Both the position numbers and the translations under genes were made by a program. Of a DNA stretch of 64,000 nucleotides, positions 10,163 to 21,239 are shown piece after piece; position 1 is the stretch's first letter, and each line of letters opens with the position of its first letter. Location of the stretch: contig CANPVP010000005.1 of NCBI GenBank assembly GCA_947581825.1, forward strand, positions 124,001-188,000. The letters run 5' to 3'. The DNA comes from an uncultured Clostridia bacterium. GTDB taxonomy: Bacteria > Bacillota > Clostridia > TANB77 > CAG-508. The notes beneath the pieces were generated by a model. That model saw only the letters and a program-made list of their open reading frames with translations, made no database searches and was not told where the DNA came from.

Positions 10163-11149
10163 ATGATGTATATGAAAGTAAGAATTCCTAAAAATAGAGA
10201 TAATAATAACGATAATAATGATGAAAAAAAGAAGAAAGAAGAAAGTGTAAGAGGCTCAGATGGTTCTAAGATAATATTTGTTTCTGGAAAAGAAAACAAG
10301 AGAGGTCTTTCACAAGAACCACTGTTGGCACATTTAAAGAAAAGTATAAGACAGAAGATTGAGATGGATATAGAAAAAATTCTTCAGGCAAGCCCTGAAG
10401 ATACATCTAGAGGAGAAGTATTAGTAAAGTTGGCTACAAGAGATGCATATGCTAACTCTTTTAATCCACCAAAAGTAAGAAAAAATGTAAAAATAGAGGT
10501 TTCTAATTTATTAAATGAAGAAGTAATTTCTAAAGTTGATCAAATAATACAAAATGCTGAAAAAGAAAAAGGTATATCATATGAAACTATAGTTAAACAA
10601 TTAGAGAGAGCAGTAGAAAGCTTAGTAAGTTCAGAATTTGAAGGATTTATATCAGACTATTATCTAGCAAGAATGCAAAAAGCTTTAGACCAATATGCTG
10701 AAAAAAAATTAAGTGAATATGAAAAGAAAATAGAAGAAAGAAAAATTTTAGAACAAGAAGAATTAAAAAAACAAGAAGAAGAACTAGAAAAACAAGAACA
10801 ATTACTTAGAGAAAATGAACCATTCTTTTGTGAAGCAAGAGATTATACAGACAATTTTAAATTTTTAGCAACAGATATTCTTGGGCATATTGCCAATACA
10901 GGATATAAAGAAATAAAGAAATTTAGTAATTTCGAATATGGTATGAGATTTTTGAATTTACAAGATAAATTACGAGAAATAATATCTTCATATAGAACAA
11001 GTGAATCTAGAGCAATTTCAATATTAATAAGAAATGATAAAAGTTTAGATGAGCAAGAAATAAGAATATTAGAATCTAGATTGGATGTGCTTTCTAGAGA
11101 AAACGAAGACAATGATACTTTTGAAAAAAAAGTAGGAACAAACAGATAA
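10163..11149 (+). CDS. hypothetical coiled-coil protein
   Basis: Long ORF downstream of a promoter; charged coiled-coil KKQEEELEKQEQLL; no family recognised. Confidence 0.7.
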   Translation: MMYMKVRIPKNRDNNNDNNDEKKKKEESVRGSDGSKIIFVSGKENKRGLSQEPLLAHLKKSIRQKIEMDIEKILQASPEDTSRGEVLVKLATRDAYANSFNPPKVRKNVKIEVSNLLNEEVISKVDQIIQNAEKEKGISYETIVKQLERAVESLVSSEFEGFISDYYLARMQKALDQYAEKKLSEYEKKIEERKILEQEELKKQEEELEKQEQLLRENEPFFCEARDYTDNFKFLATDILGHIANTGYKEIKKFSNFEYGMRFLNLQDKLREIISSYRTSESRAISILIRNDKSLDEQEIRILESRLDVLSRENEDNDTFEKKVGTNR

Positions 11150-11157
11150 TTATGGCA

Positions 11158-11215
11158 GAACTAAGATTTCCTTAAAATTTGCATTTGTTAGGAAATCTTA
11201 GTTCCGCTTTTTTTA
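11158..11215 (+). terminator. intrinsic terminator
   Basis: 15-bp perfect stem gaactaagatttcct / aggaaatcttagttc followed by a T-run. Confidence 0.85.
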
Positions 11216-11344
11216 TATTATAGGAAATTTTCTCTTCCTTTATTGCAATTAATATGATAGAATCAGAAAATAGAAAAAGATATATACTATAATTGTAAAA
11301 TTTGGATAAAATAAAAAATAAATCAATTAATCGGGAGGTTAATT

Positions 11345-14092
11345 TTGGAAGATAAAAAAATGGTTCTAATAGATGGTAATAGCATATTAAATAGGGCTTT
11401 TTATGGAATAATGGGAAATAAAATGCTGATGACATCAGATGGAACATATACAAATGCTGTTTATGGCTTTTTAGCGATAATGTTTAAAATATTAGAAGAT
11501 ATAAACCCTGAATATTTAGTAGTTACTTTTGACTTAAAAGCTCCAACTCATAGACACCAATTATATGATCAATATAAAGCAAACAGAAAAGGAATGCCAG
11601 ATGAATTAGCTATGCAAATGCCTTTAATAAAAGAGGTATTAAAAGCTATGAATATTTGCATTATAGAAAAAGAAGGATATGAAGCTGATGACGTTATTGG
11701 AACTTTAGCAAAGTATGGACAAGAAAAAGGTTTATATGTTACGATTCTTACAGGAGATAGAGATAGTTTTCAGCTGATTGATGAAAAAATTAGAGTTAGA
11801 ATTCCTAGAACGAAAATGGGAAAAACAGAAACAGAAGATTATACTGTACAAAAAATACTTGAAGAGTATGGATTAGAACCTAAGAAATTAATTGAAGTAA
11901 AAGGATTGATGGGAGATACATCTGACAATATTCCTGGAGTTCCAGGTGTTGGTGAAAAAACAGCAATTAATTTAATAAAAGAATATAATAATATAGAAGA
12001 ATTATATGAAAAGTTAGAAAATGGAACTGATACAGTTAAGGGAAAGCTAAGAGAAAAATTAGTAGATAATAAAGAATTAGCATTACTTTCAAAGGTATTA
12101 GGAACAATAGATATAAATGTTCCTCTAGATATAGATTTAAATAATATAGAAGTTAAACCTTGGAATAATGCAGAAGTGTTGGAAATATTCAAAAAATTGA
12201 GATTTAACAGATATATAGAAAGATTTTCATTAAGAGAAAATACAGAACAAAATACTAATACAACTAATACTCTAGAAGATATTACTTTAATAGATTATAG
12301 TGATGAAAAAGAAAAATGTTTGGAAGTTTTAAATAAAATCAAGAATCAAAATAAAATGTTCTATATTATTACTACTAGAGATATGGATTTGAAAGAACAA
12401 GAAGAAAGTGACAATCCAATAATAATTCCTAAGGAAATAGATAGTATCTACATGAGTTTTGGTACTGTAGTTATAAAAATATCAAATAAAAACAATATTA
12501 TAAATTGTTTAAAAGATATTTTAGAGGATAACAAAATAAAAAAGATAGGTTTCAATCAAAAAGAAGAATATATATTATTTAAGCAATTAGGAATAGATTT
12601 TAATGGTGTGGAATTTGATACCAAAATTGCAGCATATATATTGAACCCTACAAATAGTAAATATGTATTAGAAGATTTATTTAAAGGATATTTAGATATA
12701 GATATAAAAGATTATTTTGGCGATAAAACTGAAAATTCCCAAATGAATTTATTTGATAGTTTGGATATACAAAATACAAAAAGTGAAGATAATAGAAAAG
12801 AAATTATGATGAAGGCAAATTGTATTGAAAAATTATATAATACTTTAAAAAATAAATTAGAAGAAACACATCAACTCGAATTATTTACCAATATTGAGAT
12901 GCCAACACTAAAAGTATTGGCAAAAATGCAATATGCTGGTATGTATGTTGACAAAGATGAATTATTAGAATATGGTAATGAATTGAAAGAAGGAATAGAA
13001 AAATTAACTAATGAAATTCATGAGTTGTGCGGTGAGGAGTTTAATATAAATTCAACCAAACAACTAGGAGAAATTTTATTTGAAAAATTAAAATTACCAG
13101 TTAAGAAAAAAACAAAAAATGGATATTCTACAGATGTAGATGTACTAGAAAAATTAAGATTTGAACATCCAGTAATAGAAAAAATATTGGAATATAGGCA
13201 ATTAATGAAATTAAATTCTACATATGTAGAAGGAATGCTACCATATATAAATAAAAGAACTAACCGAATTCATTCTGCATTTCATCAGACAGTAACTGCA
13301 ACAGGTAGAATAAGTAGTACGGAGCCAAATCTTCAGAATATACCAACTAGAATTGAATTAGGAAAAAGACTTAGAAAAGTATTCAAAGTAAAAGAAGGAT
13401 ATGTATTTGTTGATGCGGATTATTCGCAAATAGAATTAAGAGTTTTAGCACATATATCAGAAGATGAACATATGATACATGCATTTTTAAACAATGAAGA
13501 TATTCATGCACAAGCAGCTTCTAAAGTGTTTAATATACATTTAGAAGAAGTATCAAAAGAAAAAAGAAGTGAAGCAAAAGCAGTTAATTTTGGAATAGTT
13601 TATGGAATTAGTGATTTTGGATTAGCGGAACAATTAGGAATATCAAGAAAAACAGCAAAACAGTATATAGAGCAATACTTGGAAAAGTATATTGGAATTA
13701 AGAATTTTATGAGTGAAATAACAGAAAAAGCAAAAGAATTAGGATATGTTGAAACTTTATTTAAAAGAAGAAGATATATTCCAGAACTTAAGTCAAATAA
13801 TTATATGGTAAGGCAATTTGGAAATAGAGTAGCAATGAATACTCCTATACAGGGAACCGCTGCAGATATTATGAAAATAGCAATGATAAATGTAGATAGA
13901 GAATTGGAAAGTAGAAATTTAAAATCAAGAATTGTTTTACAAATACATGATGAACTTTTATTAGAAGTAGCTGAAGAAGAAAAAGATGAAGTAAAGAAGC
14001 TTCTAAAAGAATCTATGGAAAATGCTTGTAGTTTAAAAGTTCCATTAATAGTTGAAATGTGTGAAGCAAAAAATTGGTATGAAGCTAAATAA
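11345..14092 (+). CDS. polA: DNA polymerase I
   Basis: 5'-nuclease N-terminus, DADYSQIELRVLAHIS, KRRSEAKAVNFGIVYG-like finger motif, QIHDELLLEV palm motif; TTG start after cgggaggtt. Confidence 0.97.
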   Translation: MEDKKMVLIDGNSILNRAFYGIMGNKMLMTSDGTYTNAVYGFLAIMFKILEDINPEYLVVTFDLKAPTHRHQLYDQYKANRKGMPDELAMQMPLIKEVLKAMNICIIEKEGYEADDVIGTLAKYGQEKGLYVTILTGDRDSFQLIDEKIRVRIPRTKMGKTETEDYTVQKILEEYGLEPKKLIEVKGLMGDTSDNIPGVPGVGEKTAINLIKEYNNIEELYEKLENGTDTVKGKLREKLVDNKELALLSKVLGTIDINVPLDIDLNNIEVKPWNNAEVLEIFKKLRFNRYIERFSLRENTEQNTNTTNTLEDITLIDYSDEKEKCLEVLNKIKNQNKMFYIITTRDMDLKEQEESDNPIIIPKEIDSIYMSFGTVVIKISNKNNIINCLKDILEDNKIKKIGFNQKEEYILFKQLGIDFNGVEFDTKIAAYILNPTNSKYVLEDLFKGYLDIDIKDYFGDKTENSQMNLFDSLDIQNTKSEDNRKEIMMKANCIEKLYNTLKNKLEETHQLELFTNIEMPTLKVLAKMQYAGMYVDKDELLEYGNELKEGIEKLTNEIHELCGEEFNINSTKQLGEILFEKLKLPVKKKTKNGYSTDVDVLEKLRFEHPVIEKILEYRQLMKLNSTYVEGMLPYINKRTNRIHSAFHQTVTATGRISSTEPNLQNIPTRIELGKRLRKVFKVKEGYVFVDADYSQIELRVLAHISEDEHMIHAFLNNEDIHAQAASKVFNIHLEEVSKEKRSEAKAVNFGIVYGISDFGLAEQLGISRKTAKQYIEQYLEKYIGIKNFMSEITEKAKELGYVETLFKRRRYIPELKSNNYMVRQFGNRVAMNTPIQGTAADIMKIAMINVDRELESRNLKSRIVLQIHDELLLEVAEEEKDEVKKLLKESMENACSLKVPLIVEMCEAKNWYEAK

Positions 14093-14146
14093 TTAATATA
14101 TATCGTTTTACAAAAGAAGATGATGAATAACTGAGGAGAGATAAAT

Positions 14147-14710
14147 TTGAAAAAAAAGAAAATTATATGCATAATATTTATTATACTAATAGTAGCAATT
14201 ATGTTATTTAGTGTAGTAAAAGTACAAAATGTTGTTTATAAATATTTTTATCCAATTAAATATGAAGAATATGTATATAAATATTCAGAAAAATATGGAA
14301 TAGATCCTTTATTAATTTTTTCGATTATTAAAGCAGAAAGTAACTTCGATGAAAAAGTAGTTTCAAGTAGTGGAGCTGTTGGATTAATGCAAATTATGGA
14401 GTCAACAGCAGAAGAAATAGCAGAAGATTTAGGAATAAAATATGTAAAGGGAGAAACTTTATATAATCCAGAATTAAACATAATGATAGGAGTTAATTAT
14501 TATGCTAGATTAATAAAAGCATATAATAATGATTCTAGTATAGCTTTGGCAGCATACAATGCGGGAATAGGAAACGTAGATGATTGGATTGAAAATGAGG
14601 TTATAAAAGATGATGGATCAGACATTGAAAATATACCATTTAATGAAACTAATAATTATGTGAGAAAGACACTAAGAAACTATAAAATATACGAAAAGTT
14701 GTATAAGTAA
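14147..14710 (+). CDS. lytic murein transglycosylase (SLT domain)
   Basis: PLLIFSIIKAESNFDEKVVSSSGAVGLMQIMESTAEEIA, LAAYNAGIGNV; N-terminal TM. Confidence 0.92.
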   Translation: MKKKKIICIIFIILIVAIMLFSVVKVQNVVYKYFYPIKYEEYVYKYSEKYGIDPLLIFSIIKAESNFDEKVVSSSGAVGLMQIMESTAEEIAEDLGIKYVKGETLYNPELNIMIGVNYYARLIKAYNNDSSIALAAYNAGIGNVDDWIENEVIKDDGSDIENIPFNETNNYVRKTLRNYKIYEKLYK

Positions 14711-14783
14711 GTTTATAGTGTGATGATATAACAACAATTTAATTATATTTTTAAGAAAAACTCTAAAAAAGGAAGTGGAGTTA

Positions 14784-15596
14784 TTGGAAATTAAAGTAAT
14801 TGAAACATATATTTTATTATTTTTTATTTACTCATTTTCAGGTTGGGTATGGGAAGTTACAATAAATCTAGTTAGAAAGAAGAAATTTATAAATAGAGGA
14901 TTTCTTATAGGTCCATATTGTCCAATATATGGATATGGTGTGATATTAATAACTATATTACTAAAAAAATATAATGATGATATAGTGATAACATTTATAA
15001 TGTCTATTCTAATCGCAGGAATATTGGAGTATTATACAAGCCTAATAATGGAGAAGCTTTTCAATGCAAGATGGTGGGATTATACATACAAAAAATTTAA
15101 CATTAATGGAAGAGTATGTTTAGATTGTTTACTATTATTTGGTGTATTAGCATGTTTAATAATTTATTTTGTAAATCCATTCTTTATTAATATACTTTCA
15201 ATATTTAAACCACCTTTTGTTCATATATTAGTTGCTACACTAATGATAGGATATATAACAGATAATATAACTTCATTCAAAATAATAATGAACTTAAAAG
15301 ATGTGTCTAGAGCATTGAAAGATAATACAGAGGAATTGTCAAATAATGTTAGAAAAATACTATCAAAAAAATCAAGGCTACACAAGAGACTTGTTTATGC
15401 ATTCCCAGCTATTGATGCAAAGGTAAAATTAGAAGAATGGAAGAACAGATTGAATACAAAAATTAAAGCAAAAAAAAGATTATCAATAAGAAAAAGAAAT
15501 GAAATGAAAATGAAAACAGAAGAATTGAAAAATGAATTTAAATCAAAAATAAAATATGCTCAAAATATAATAAAACAAAGAAAACGTGAAGAGTAA
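14784..15596 (+). CDS. putative ABC-transporter type IV / DUF1113-like membrane protein
   Basis: FFIYSFSGWVWEV..GFLIGPYCPIYGYGV, LEYYTSLIMEKLFNARWWDY characteristic family motifs; probable TTG start. Confidence 0.8.
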   Translation: MEIKVIETYILLFFIYSFSGWVWEVTINLVRKKKFINRGFLIGPYCPIYGYGVILITILLKKYNDDIVITFIMSILIAGILEYYTSLIMEKLFNARWWDYTYKKFNINGRVCLDCLLLFGVLACLIIYFVNPFFINILSIFKPPFVHILVATLMIGYITDNITSFKIIMNLKDVSRALKDNTEELSNNVRKILSKKSRLHKRLVYAFPAIDAKVKLEEWKNRLNTKIKAKKRLSIRKRNEMKMKTEELKNEFKSKIKYAQNIIKQRKREE

Positions 15597-15625
15597 AAAG
15601 GAGGGATAAATTATCCCTCCTTTTT
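15595..15625. terminator. bidirectional intrinsic terminator
   Basis: aaaaaggagggataa / ttatccctccttttt perfect hairpin between convergent genes. Confidence 0.9.
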
Positions 15626-16873
15626 GTTGTTATTAACAGTTATTAATTTATGTGTATAATCTAAATTTGACCAAGAATCGTATTCGTATCCTAAAGTATA
15701 TATATTAGTAGCTCGAATATCAGTTTCAAGCATTGATTTTAAAACTCTATTAGGATTAGAATCCATAAAACGTTTTACTGAAGTTACAATAGAAAGTTTA
15801 GGATTAAGTTTGTGGATTTCTGAAATTAATTCTTTTCCTTTATTATTAAAACCTAGTACTCTAATGTATGGAGTAGTTTTTCTTGAAGTCTGCATATCTT
15901 TGTTTGTTATTCCAAGTAAAGCATATAAACAAATACGTTGAAGTCTGGTTTGAGTAAAACGTCTAGTTTTAGCAATATTAAAAAATTCTTTTAAAGAATT
16001 GCAAGAATCAGCTGCTTTTTTTAATACAACGTCTAAGCCTTCATTTACATCAGGCAAATCATTTATTTCATCTGTAGACATAGTTCTAAATTTATATAAA
16101 ATTTCTTTTTGTAAACAAGAAAGATCAGATACATAATGACCTTTAGAAATACTTCTTTGTAAAAGCTGAAAAGAAGTTTTTGGCATTACTTTTGATATTT
16201 CTATAAAATCACGTTTTTTTAAAAGTTCTCTAATTGCAGTTGCACTTGCAAATTCATTTACAATAGCTATACTATTGTAAGAAGATCCTAATCTATTAAT
16301 AGAAATACATTGTATAGTGCTTTTTAATCTTTTAATAGCCTTTAAATATTCAATTCCTAAAATATTATTTGGACTTGAAAGAACATTCGCATATCTTCTT
16401 ATATCGTTTAAATAAAGCATAAGAGCTCTTTCTCTGGCTGTGGGAAAAGAAACACCTTTTTGAAGTTCACGATTAAGAAGAGAAGAATACTCTTTAGGCT
16501 CATTATATAAAATATTAGCTATATCATCTAAAACAGAAATTTCACAATGTTCAGAGCCAAAAGAAAGTACATCTATAACGCCTAATGAATCTAAGATTTT
16601 AATAGCACCTTCAGCAAAGTTTTCAGCACTAGAGATGCTGTATATAGTAGGAAGTTCTATTATTAAATCAGCACCATTTCGTAGAGCCATTTCTGTTTTA
16701 GTCCATTTATCTATAAGAGAAGTATTACCGCGTTGAACAAAGTTGCCAGACATAACGACAACAACATAATCTGTTTTAGATAGCTTTTTGGATTCTAATA
16801 TATGATGCAAATGACCATTGTGAAATGGATTATACTCAGCAACTATTCCTAGAACATTGTTCATAAATAACAC
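15611..16873 (-). CDS. tmcAL: tRNA(Met) cytidine acetate ligase / nucleotidyltransferase (TmcAL/YlbM)
   Basis: VLGIVAEYNPFHNGHLHHI..VVVMSGNFVQRGNTSLIDKW. Confidence 0.92.
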   Translation of the reverse strand: MLFMNNVLGIVAEYNPFHNGHLHHILESKKLSKTDYVVVVMSGNFVQRGNTSLIDKWTKTEMALRNGADLIIELPTIYSISSAENFAEGAIKILDSLGVIDVLSFGSEHCEISVLDDIANILYNEPKEYSSLLNRELQKGVSFPTARERALMLYLNDIRRYANVLSSPNNILGIEYLKAIKRLKSTIQCISINRLGSSYNSIAIVNEFASATAIRELLKKRDFIEISKVMPKTSFQLLQRSISKGHYVSDLSCLQKEILYKFRTMSTDEINDLPDVNEGLDVVLKKAADSCNSLKEFFNIAKTRRFTQTRLQRICLYALLGITNKDMQTSRKTTPYIRVLGFNNKGKELISEIHKLNPKLSIVTSVKRFMDSNPNRVLKSMLETDIRATNIYTLGYEYDSWSNLDYTHKLITVNNNKKEG

Positions 16874-16978
16874 TTTCCTTTCAAAAAAACTTGTATTAGA
16901 CTCAATTTACTGGTATAATATCATATATGGGGAAAAATTACAAATATGTAAAAAAATAATTTAATTAAGGAATATAAT

Positions 16979-17413
16979 ATGGAAGAAGTTACAATATATA
17001 CTGATGGAGCTTGCTCTGGAAATCCAGGACCAGGTGGGTGGGGAGCAATTCTTATGTATAAAGATAAGAAAAAAGAAATATCAGGAGGAAATCCTGAAAC
17101 TACAAACAATATAATGGAACTAACAGCAGTAATCGAAGGTTTAAAAATGTTGAAGTTTCCTTGTAAAGTAAGTTTATATAGTGATAGTGCATACGTTGTT
17201 AATGCGTTCGAACAAAAGTGGATTTATGGTTGGATGAAAAATGGTTGGAAAACATCTGGCAAGGCACCAGTAAAAAATAAAGAATTATGGCAACAACTTT
17301 ATAGTTTAACTAAAGAGCATGAAGTTACATTTATTAAAGTAAAAGGTCATAGTGACAATGAATATAACAATAGGTGTGATGAATTAGCAAGAAATGAGAT
17401 TAGCAAAAACTAA
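16979..17413 (+). CDS. rnhA: ribonuclease HI
   Basis: [54 protein letters not shown]. Confidence 0.97.
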   Translation: MEEVTIYTDGACSGNPGPGGWGAILMYKDKKKEISGGNPETTNNIMELTAVIEGLKMLKFPCKVSLYSDSAYVVNAFEQKWIYGWMKNGWKTSGKAPVKNKELWQQLYSLTKEHEVTFIKVKGHSDNEYNNRCDELARNEISKN

Positions 17414-17427
17414 AGGAGTGTTTTATT

Positions 17428-18015
17428 ATGAAGATAATTGGATTAGTTGGAACATCAGGTTCTGGAAAAACTACAATATGTGATATACTAAAAAAAGGAG
17501 AAAAAGCAACGATAATCGATGCTGATAAAATAGCTAAAAAACTTTCAAAAAAAGGAACTTTATATTTTAAATCAATTGTAGAATGCTTTGGAGCTCATAT
17601 TATAGACGAAAAGGGTGAATTAAAAAGAAAAGAGTTAGCAGAAATTATTTTTGAGGATGATAAGAAAAGGGAAGAACTTAATCAACTAACTTTTATATAT
17701 GTTGTAGATGAAATTAAAAGGCTTATATCTTTATCAAGTGCAAAAGATATTATTGTTATAGATGCCCCTCTTTTGTTTGAAAGTAATTTAAATCAAATTT
17801 GTGATTTTGTAATAGGAGTAATTGCTCCAAATGAAGTCAAAGTAGAAAGAATAATGAAACGTGATAATATAGAAGAAGATTTGGCTTTAAAAAGACTAAA
17901 TATTCAAAAAGATAACGATTTTATAAGGGAAAATTCAGATTTTATAATAGAAAATGTAAAAGATATCGAATATCTTAAAGAATGTATAGAAGAAATAAAA
18001 GAAAAAATAAAATAA
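17428..18015 (+). CDS. coaE: dephospho-CoA kinase
   Basis: GLVGTSGSGKTTICDIL, IDADKIAK, IDAPLLFES. Confidence 0.93.
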   Translation: MKIIGLVGTSGSGKTTICDILKKGEKATIIDADKIAKKLSKKGTLYFKSIVECFGAHIIDEKGELKRKELAEIIFEDDKKREELNQLTFIYVVDEIKRLISLSSAKDIIVIDAPLLFESNLNQICDFVIGVIAPNEVKVERIMKRDNIEEDLALKRLNIQKDNDFIRENSDFIIENVKDIEYLKECIEEIKEKIK

Positions 18016-18039
18016 ATTAACTTAAATGTTATAATATAT

Positions 18040-18075
18040 AAGAAAGGTATTATTTTTAACAATAATACCTTTCTT
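18040..18075 (+). terminator. hairpin/terminator-like structure
   Basis: aagaaaggtattatt / aataatacctttctt perfect 15-bp stem; weak U tract. Confidence 0.55.
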
Positions 18076-18200
18076 AAGCTTTATTACAAGAATATTACAT
18101 TTGCATTATTTTGTTGAAAAAAGAGATTTTTTAGAATATAATAAAAAACAACTAAAAGATGAAATGATAAAAATACAAAAGATTATTTTAGGAGGAAAAC

Positions 18201-18740
18201 GTGGAAACTTTTGCAGATTATATTTTGTCAGAAGAAGATTATACACGAAAAATAGAAATAGCATATTATCTTAGCAAAAAGGAAAGATTGTACTTTGATA
18301 AATCAGTAGTTTTTAAAACTGAACTTGCAAGATTATTTATTGACACAATGAAAATTGATATTGATAAAAATTTAGTGCTTACTGCATGTTTATTATATTC
18401 TTGTAAAAAAACAACAAATCCATTAGATTTAGCTAATATAGATGAATATGTATATAATGGAGTAGAATATCTAGAAAATTTAGGATTTAATGATTATTTT
18501 TGCGATGTTTGCAAACAAGTTAATAGAAATACAAGTCCTATTGATAGGACAAAAGAAGGAGACATTTTAGAATTAGTAGATAATTTTGGCGAAATGTTAC
18601 TTGATAAGGAAAATTCAAAAGGTTTTTCTATTGATGAGGCAATAATTTTACTAAAACACAAAAATTTTAAAGGTCAAAGTAACCAATATTTAGAACAATT
18701 TATGCAATTTGTGAATTTAGAAGAGGGGGTTACTATATGA
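18201..18740 (+). CDS. hypothetical protein
   Basis: RBS aggaggaaaac; overlaps the next ORF by 4 nt (ATGA). Confidence 0.8.
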   Translation: METFADYILSEEDYTRKIEIAYYLSKKERLYFDKSVVFKTELARLFIDTMKIDIDKNLVLTACLLYSCKKTTNPLDLANIDEYVYNGVEYLENLGFNDYFCDVCKQVNRNTSPIDRTKEGDILELVDNFGEMLLDKENSKGFSIDEAIILLKHKNFKGQSNQYLEQFMQFVNLEEGVTI

Positions 18741-19051
18741 GTAAAACAGAAGCTGATGAAAGAAGACATACAATATCAAAATTAGCTATACAAATGAATG
18801 ATCCTTTAATAACTCCGATAGCAGCCATAAAAAGAGTTACAGAAAATGTTGCGTATTGTGAAGAGTGGGATAGTAAACATCCTTTGCAGAGTAGTAAGAA
18901 AACAAATTCAAAAAATGAAACAGATAATTGGGATAAAATCTTAGAAAATAATAAAACATTTGTTGATGGAATAAAGGCTAGAGTGGAAGTTGAAACAGCA
19001 AAAACAATTAGTGAATATTTAAATTCGCAAGTAAAAGACGAAAGAGAATAA
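18737..19051 (+). CDS. hypothetical protein
   Basis: Translationally coupled to the preceding ORF; RBS gagggggt. Confidence 0.75.
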   Translation: MSKTEADERRHTISKLAIQMNDPLITPIAAIKRVTENVAYCEEWDSKHPLQSSKKTNSKNETDNWDKILENNKTFVDGIKARVEVETAKTISEYLNSQVKDERE

Positions 19052-19146
19052 ATTTTATGAAAAATACAAAAGACAGACTATTTAATATATATTATATAAG
19101 AAAATAGGTCTGTTTTTATTATGTATATTGAAAGGAAGTATTAAGT

Positions 19147-20337
19147 ATGTATGAGATTTTTGCAGATTTGCATGTGCATATAGGAAGAAGTGAAAATAAT
19201 AAGCCAATAAAAATAACTGCTGCCAGAAGCCTTAATTTTGCTAATATTGCTAAAGAATGTGTTAATAGAAAAGGTATAAATGTGGTAGGTATTATTGATT
19301 GTGCTTCTCCATATGTTATAGAAGATATAGAAAAATTCCTAAAAAATGGGGATGCATATGAGATAGAAGATGGAGGAATTATATATAAAAATAAAGTGTG
19401 TATAATTCTTGGAAGTGAGATAGAAACAGCAGAAATAAACGAGAAAGGCAAAACAGGAAGTGCACACAATATATGTTTCTTCCCAAAACTTTCAGATATA
19501 AAAGGCTTTTCTAAAGAAATGAGTAAACATATAGGAAATATTACTTTAAGTTCTCAAAGAGCAGATATATCAGCTTATGAACTTATAGATATAGTAGAAA
19601 AATATAATGGGATTTTAATTCCAGCACATGTTTTTACACCTCATAAAAGTTTTTATGGTAATTGTACAGATAGACTAGAAAAAATATTTAAAGAAAAATA
19701 CAGTAAAATTTTAGCAGTAGAATTGGGCTTAAGTTCTGATACTTTTTTAGCAGATCAAATTTCTGAACTTGAAAGCAAAACATTTTTAACAAATTCTGAT
19801 GCACATTCTCTTCCTAAAATAGCTAGAGAATATAACAAAATACTAGTAGAGGATATAAGTTTTAAGGAAATATTAAAAGCTTTAAAAAACGAAGATGGAA
19901 GAAGAGTAGTATGTAATTATGGATTAGATCCAAAACTTGGGAAATATCACAGAACTTTCTGCGAAACATGCGAAAAAACAATAGAAGGAGAAGCTCCAGT
20001 AGTAAAATGTAATAGCTGTGAAAGTAAAAATATTACAATGGGAGTGTTTGACAGAATTGAAATTATTAAAGATAAAAAAGAAACTAAAAGTCCTGAAAAT
20101 AGGCCACCATACATTTATCAAATACCATTGACTTTTATTCCAGGAGTAGGAGGTAAGACCATAGACAAGCTATTGGGAGTGTTTGAAACAGAAATGAATA
20201 TTTTACATAAAATTTCAGAGAATGACATAGAATCTGTAGTTGGTGAGAAAGTGGCAAACAATATTATAATGGCACGAGAAGGAAATATTTCAATAGAAGC
20301 AGGAGGTGGAGGTGTATATGGAAAAATAAAAATATAG
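19147..20337 (+). CDS. endonuclease Q-like PHP-domain protein with zinc ribbon and HhH region
   Basis: ADLHVHIGRS PHP start, SDAHSLPKIARE, CETCEKTIEG..CNSCESK zinc ribbon, IPGVGGKTIDKLL HhH. Confidence 0.8.
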   Translation: MYEIFADLHVHIGRSENNKPIKITAARSLNFANIAKECVNRKGINVVGIIDCASPYVIEDIEKFLKNGDAYEIEDGGIIYKNKVCIILGSEIETAEINEKGKTGSAHNICFFPKLSDIKGFSKEMSKHIGNITLSSQRADISAYELIDIVEKYNGILIPAHVFTPHKSFYGNCTDRLEKIFKEKYSKILAVELGLSSDTFLADQISELESKTFLTNSDAHSLPKIAREYNKILVEDISFKEILKALKNEDGRRVVCNYGLDPKLGKYHRTFCETCEKTIEGEAPVVKCNSCESKNITMGVFDRIEIIKDKKETKSPENRPPYIYQIPLTFIPGVGGKTIDKLLGVFETEMNILHKISENDIESVVGEKVANNIIMAREGNISIEAGGGGVYGKIKI

Positions 20338-20388
20338 TTCTAAAAATGGTTTCATAACATAAAGTTTATCTAAGAGCGGAGGTTTGTT

Positions 20389-21081
20389 ATGATTACCAAT
20401 GGTAGAACCAATATAATAAGTGAAAAAAGATTTAATTACAATACTAAATACAAATTCAAATTTGATATTAAATCAATAGTTATAAACTACATACAAAATA
20501 ATATAAGAGAGATTTTTTCTGTACTATCATTACTATTAATAGGAATAATTATAGGTACAGTACTTGTAAATAATTTAAATGAAACTCAAAAAGAAGAAAC
20601 AACAACATATATTCAAGATTATATTTTGAGTTTAAAAGATGGAAGATGCATAAATAAAAAAGCTGTTTTCCTAGAAACAATAAGAAATAATTTAGTATTT
20701 ACAATAACATTGTGGTTTGCTGGTTTAACAATAATAGGAATACCAATTGTATATATAACTATAATATTTAAAGGATTTACTCTTGGATATACTATAGCTA
20801 CAATAACGGCAATTTTAGGAATAGGGGAAGGCAGTTTATTTGTTTTTTCTACAATGTTCTTACAAAATATTTTGTGTATTCCATGTATTCTTGCTATTGC
20901 TGTTAGTGGAATAAAAATTTATAAGGTCATTATAAAAGATAAGCGTAGAGAAAATATCAAATTGGAATTATGTAGGCATACCACTACTAGTATAATATTT
21001 TTTAATATACTAATTATAGAAGCATTTGTATCAGGGTATTTTTCAACACTTATTATTGAAAATATAGTAAAATTTTTATAA
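20389..21081 (+). CDS. spoIIM: stage II sporulation protein M family
   Basis: FSVLSLLLIGIIIGTVLVNN, multi-TM, FKGFTLGYTIATITAILGIGEG; adjacent to a xerD-like gene as in other Firmicutes. Confidence 0.8.
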   Translation: MITNGRTNIISEKRFNYNTKYKFKFDIKSIVINYIQNNIREIFSVLSLLLIGIIIGTVLVNNLNETQKEETTTYIQDYILSLKDGRCINKKAVFLETIRNNLVFTITLWFAGLTIIGIPIVYITIIFKGFTLGYTIATITAILGIGEGSLFVFSTMFLQNILCIPCILAIAVSGIKIYKVIIKDKRRENIKLELCRHTTTSIIFFNILIIEAFVSGYFSTLIIENIVKFL

Positions 21082-21239
21082 TATACAATAATTTAGAGGA
21101 AAAATACATATTTAAAAAAAGAAAAATATTTACAAAAAAAAAGAAAAAGTATTTACAATTCTGGCAGTATTTGATATAACTTATATAGTTTATGTAAATA
21201 AAAAATTGAATAATTAATATTTATATGGGAGAGTTGAAC

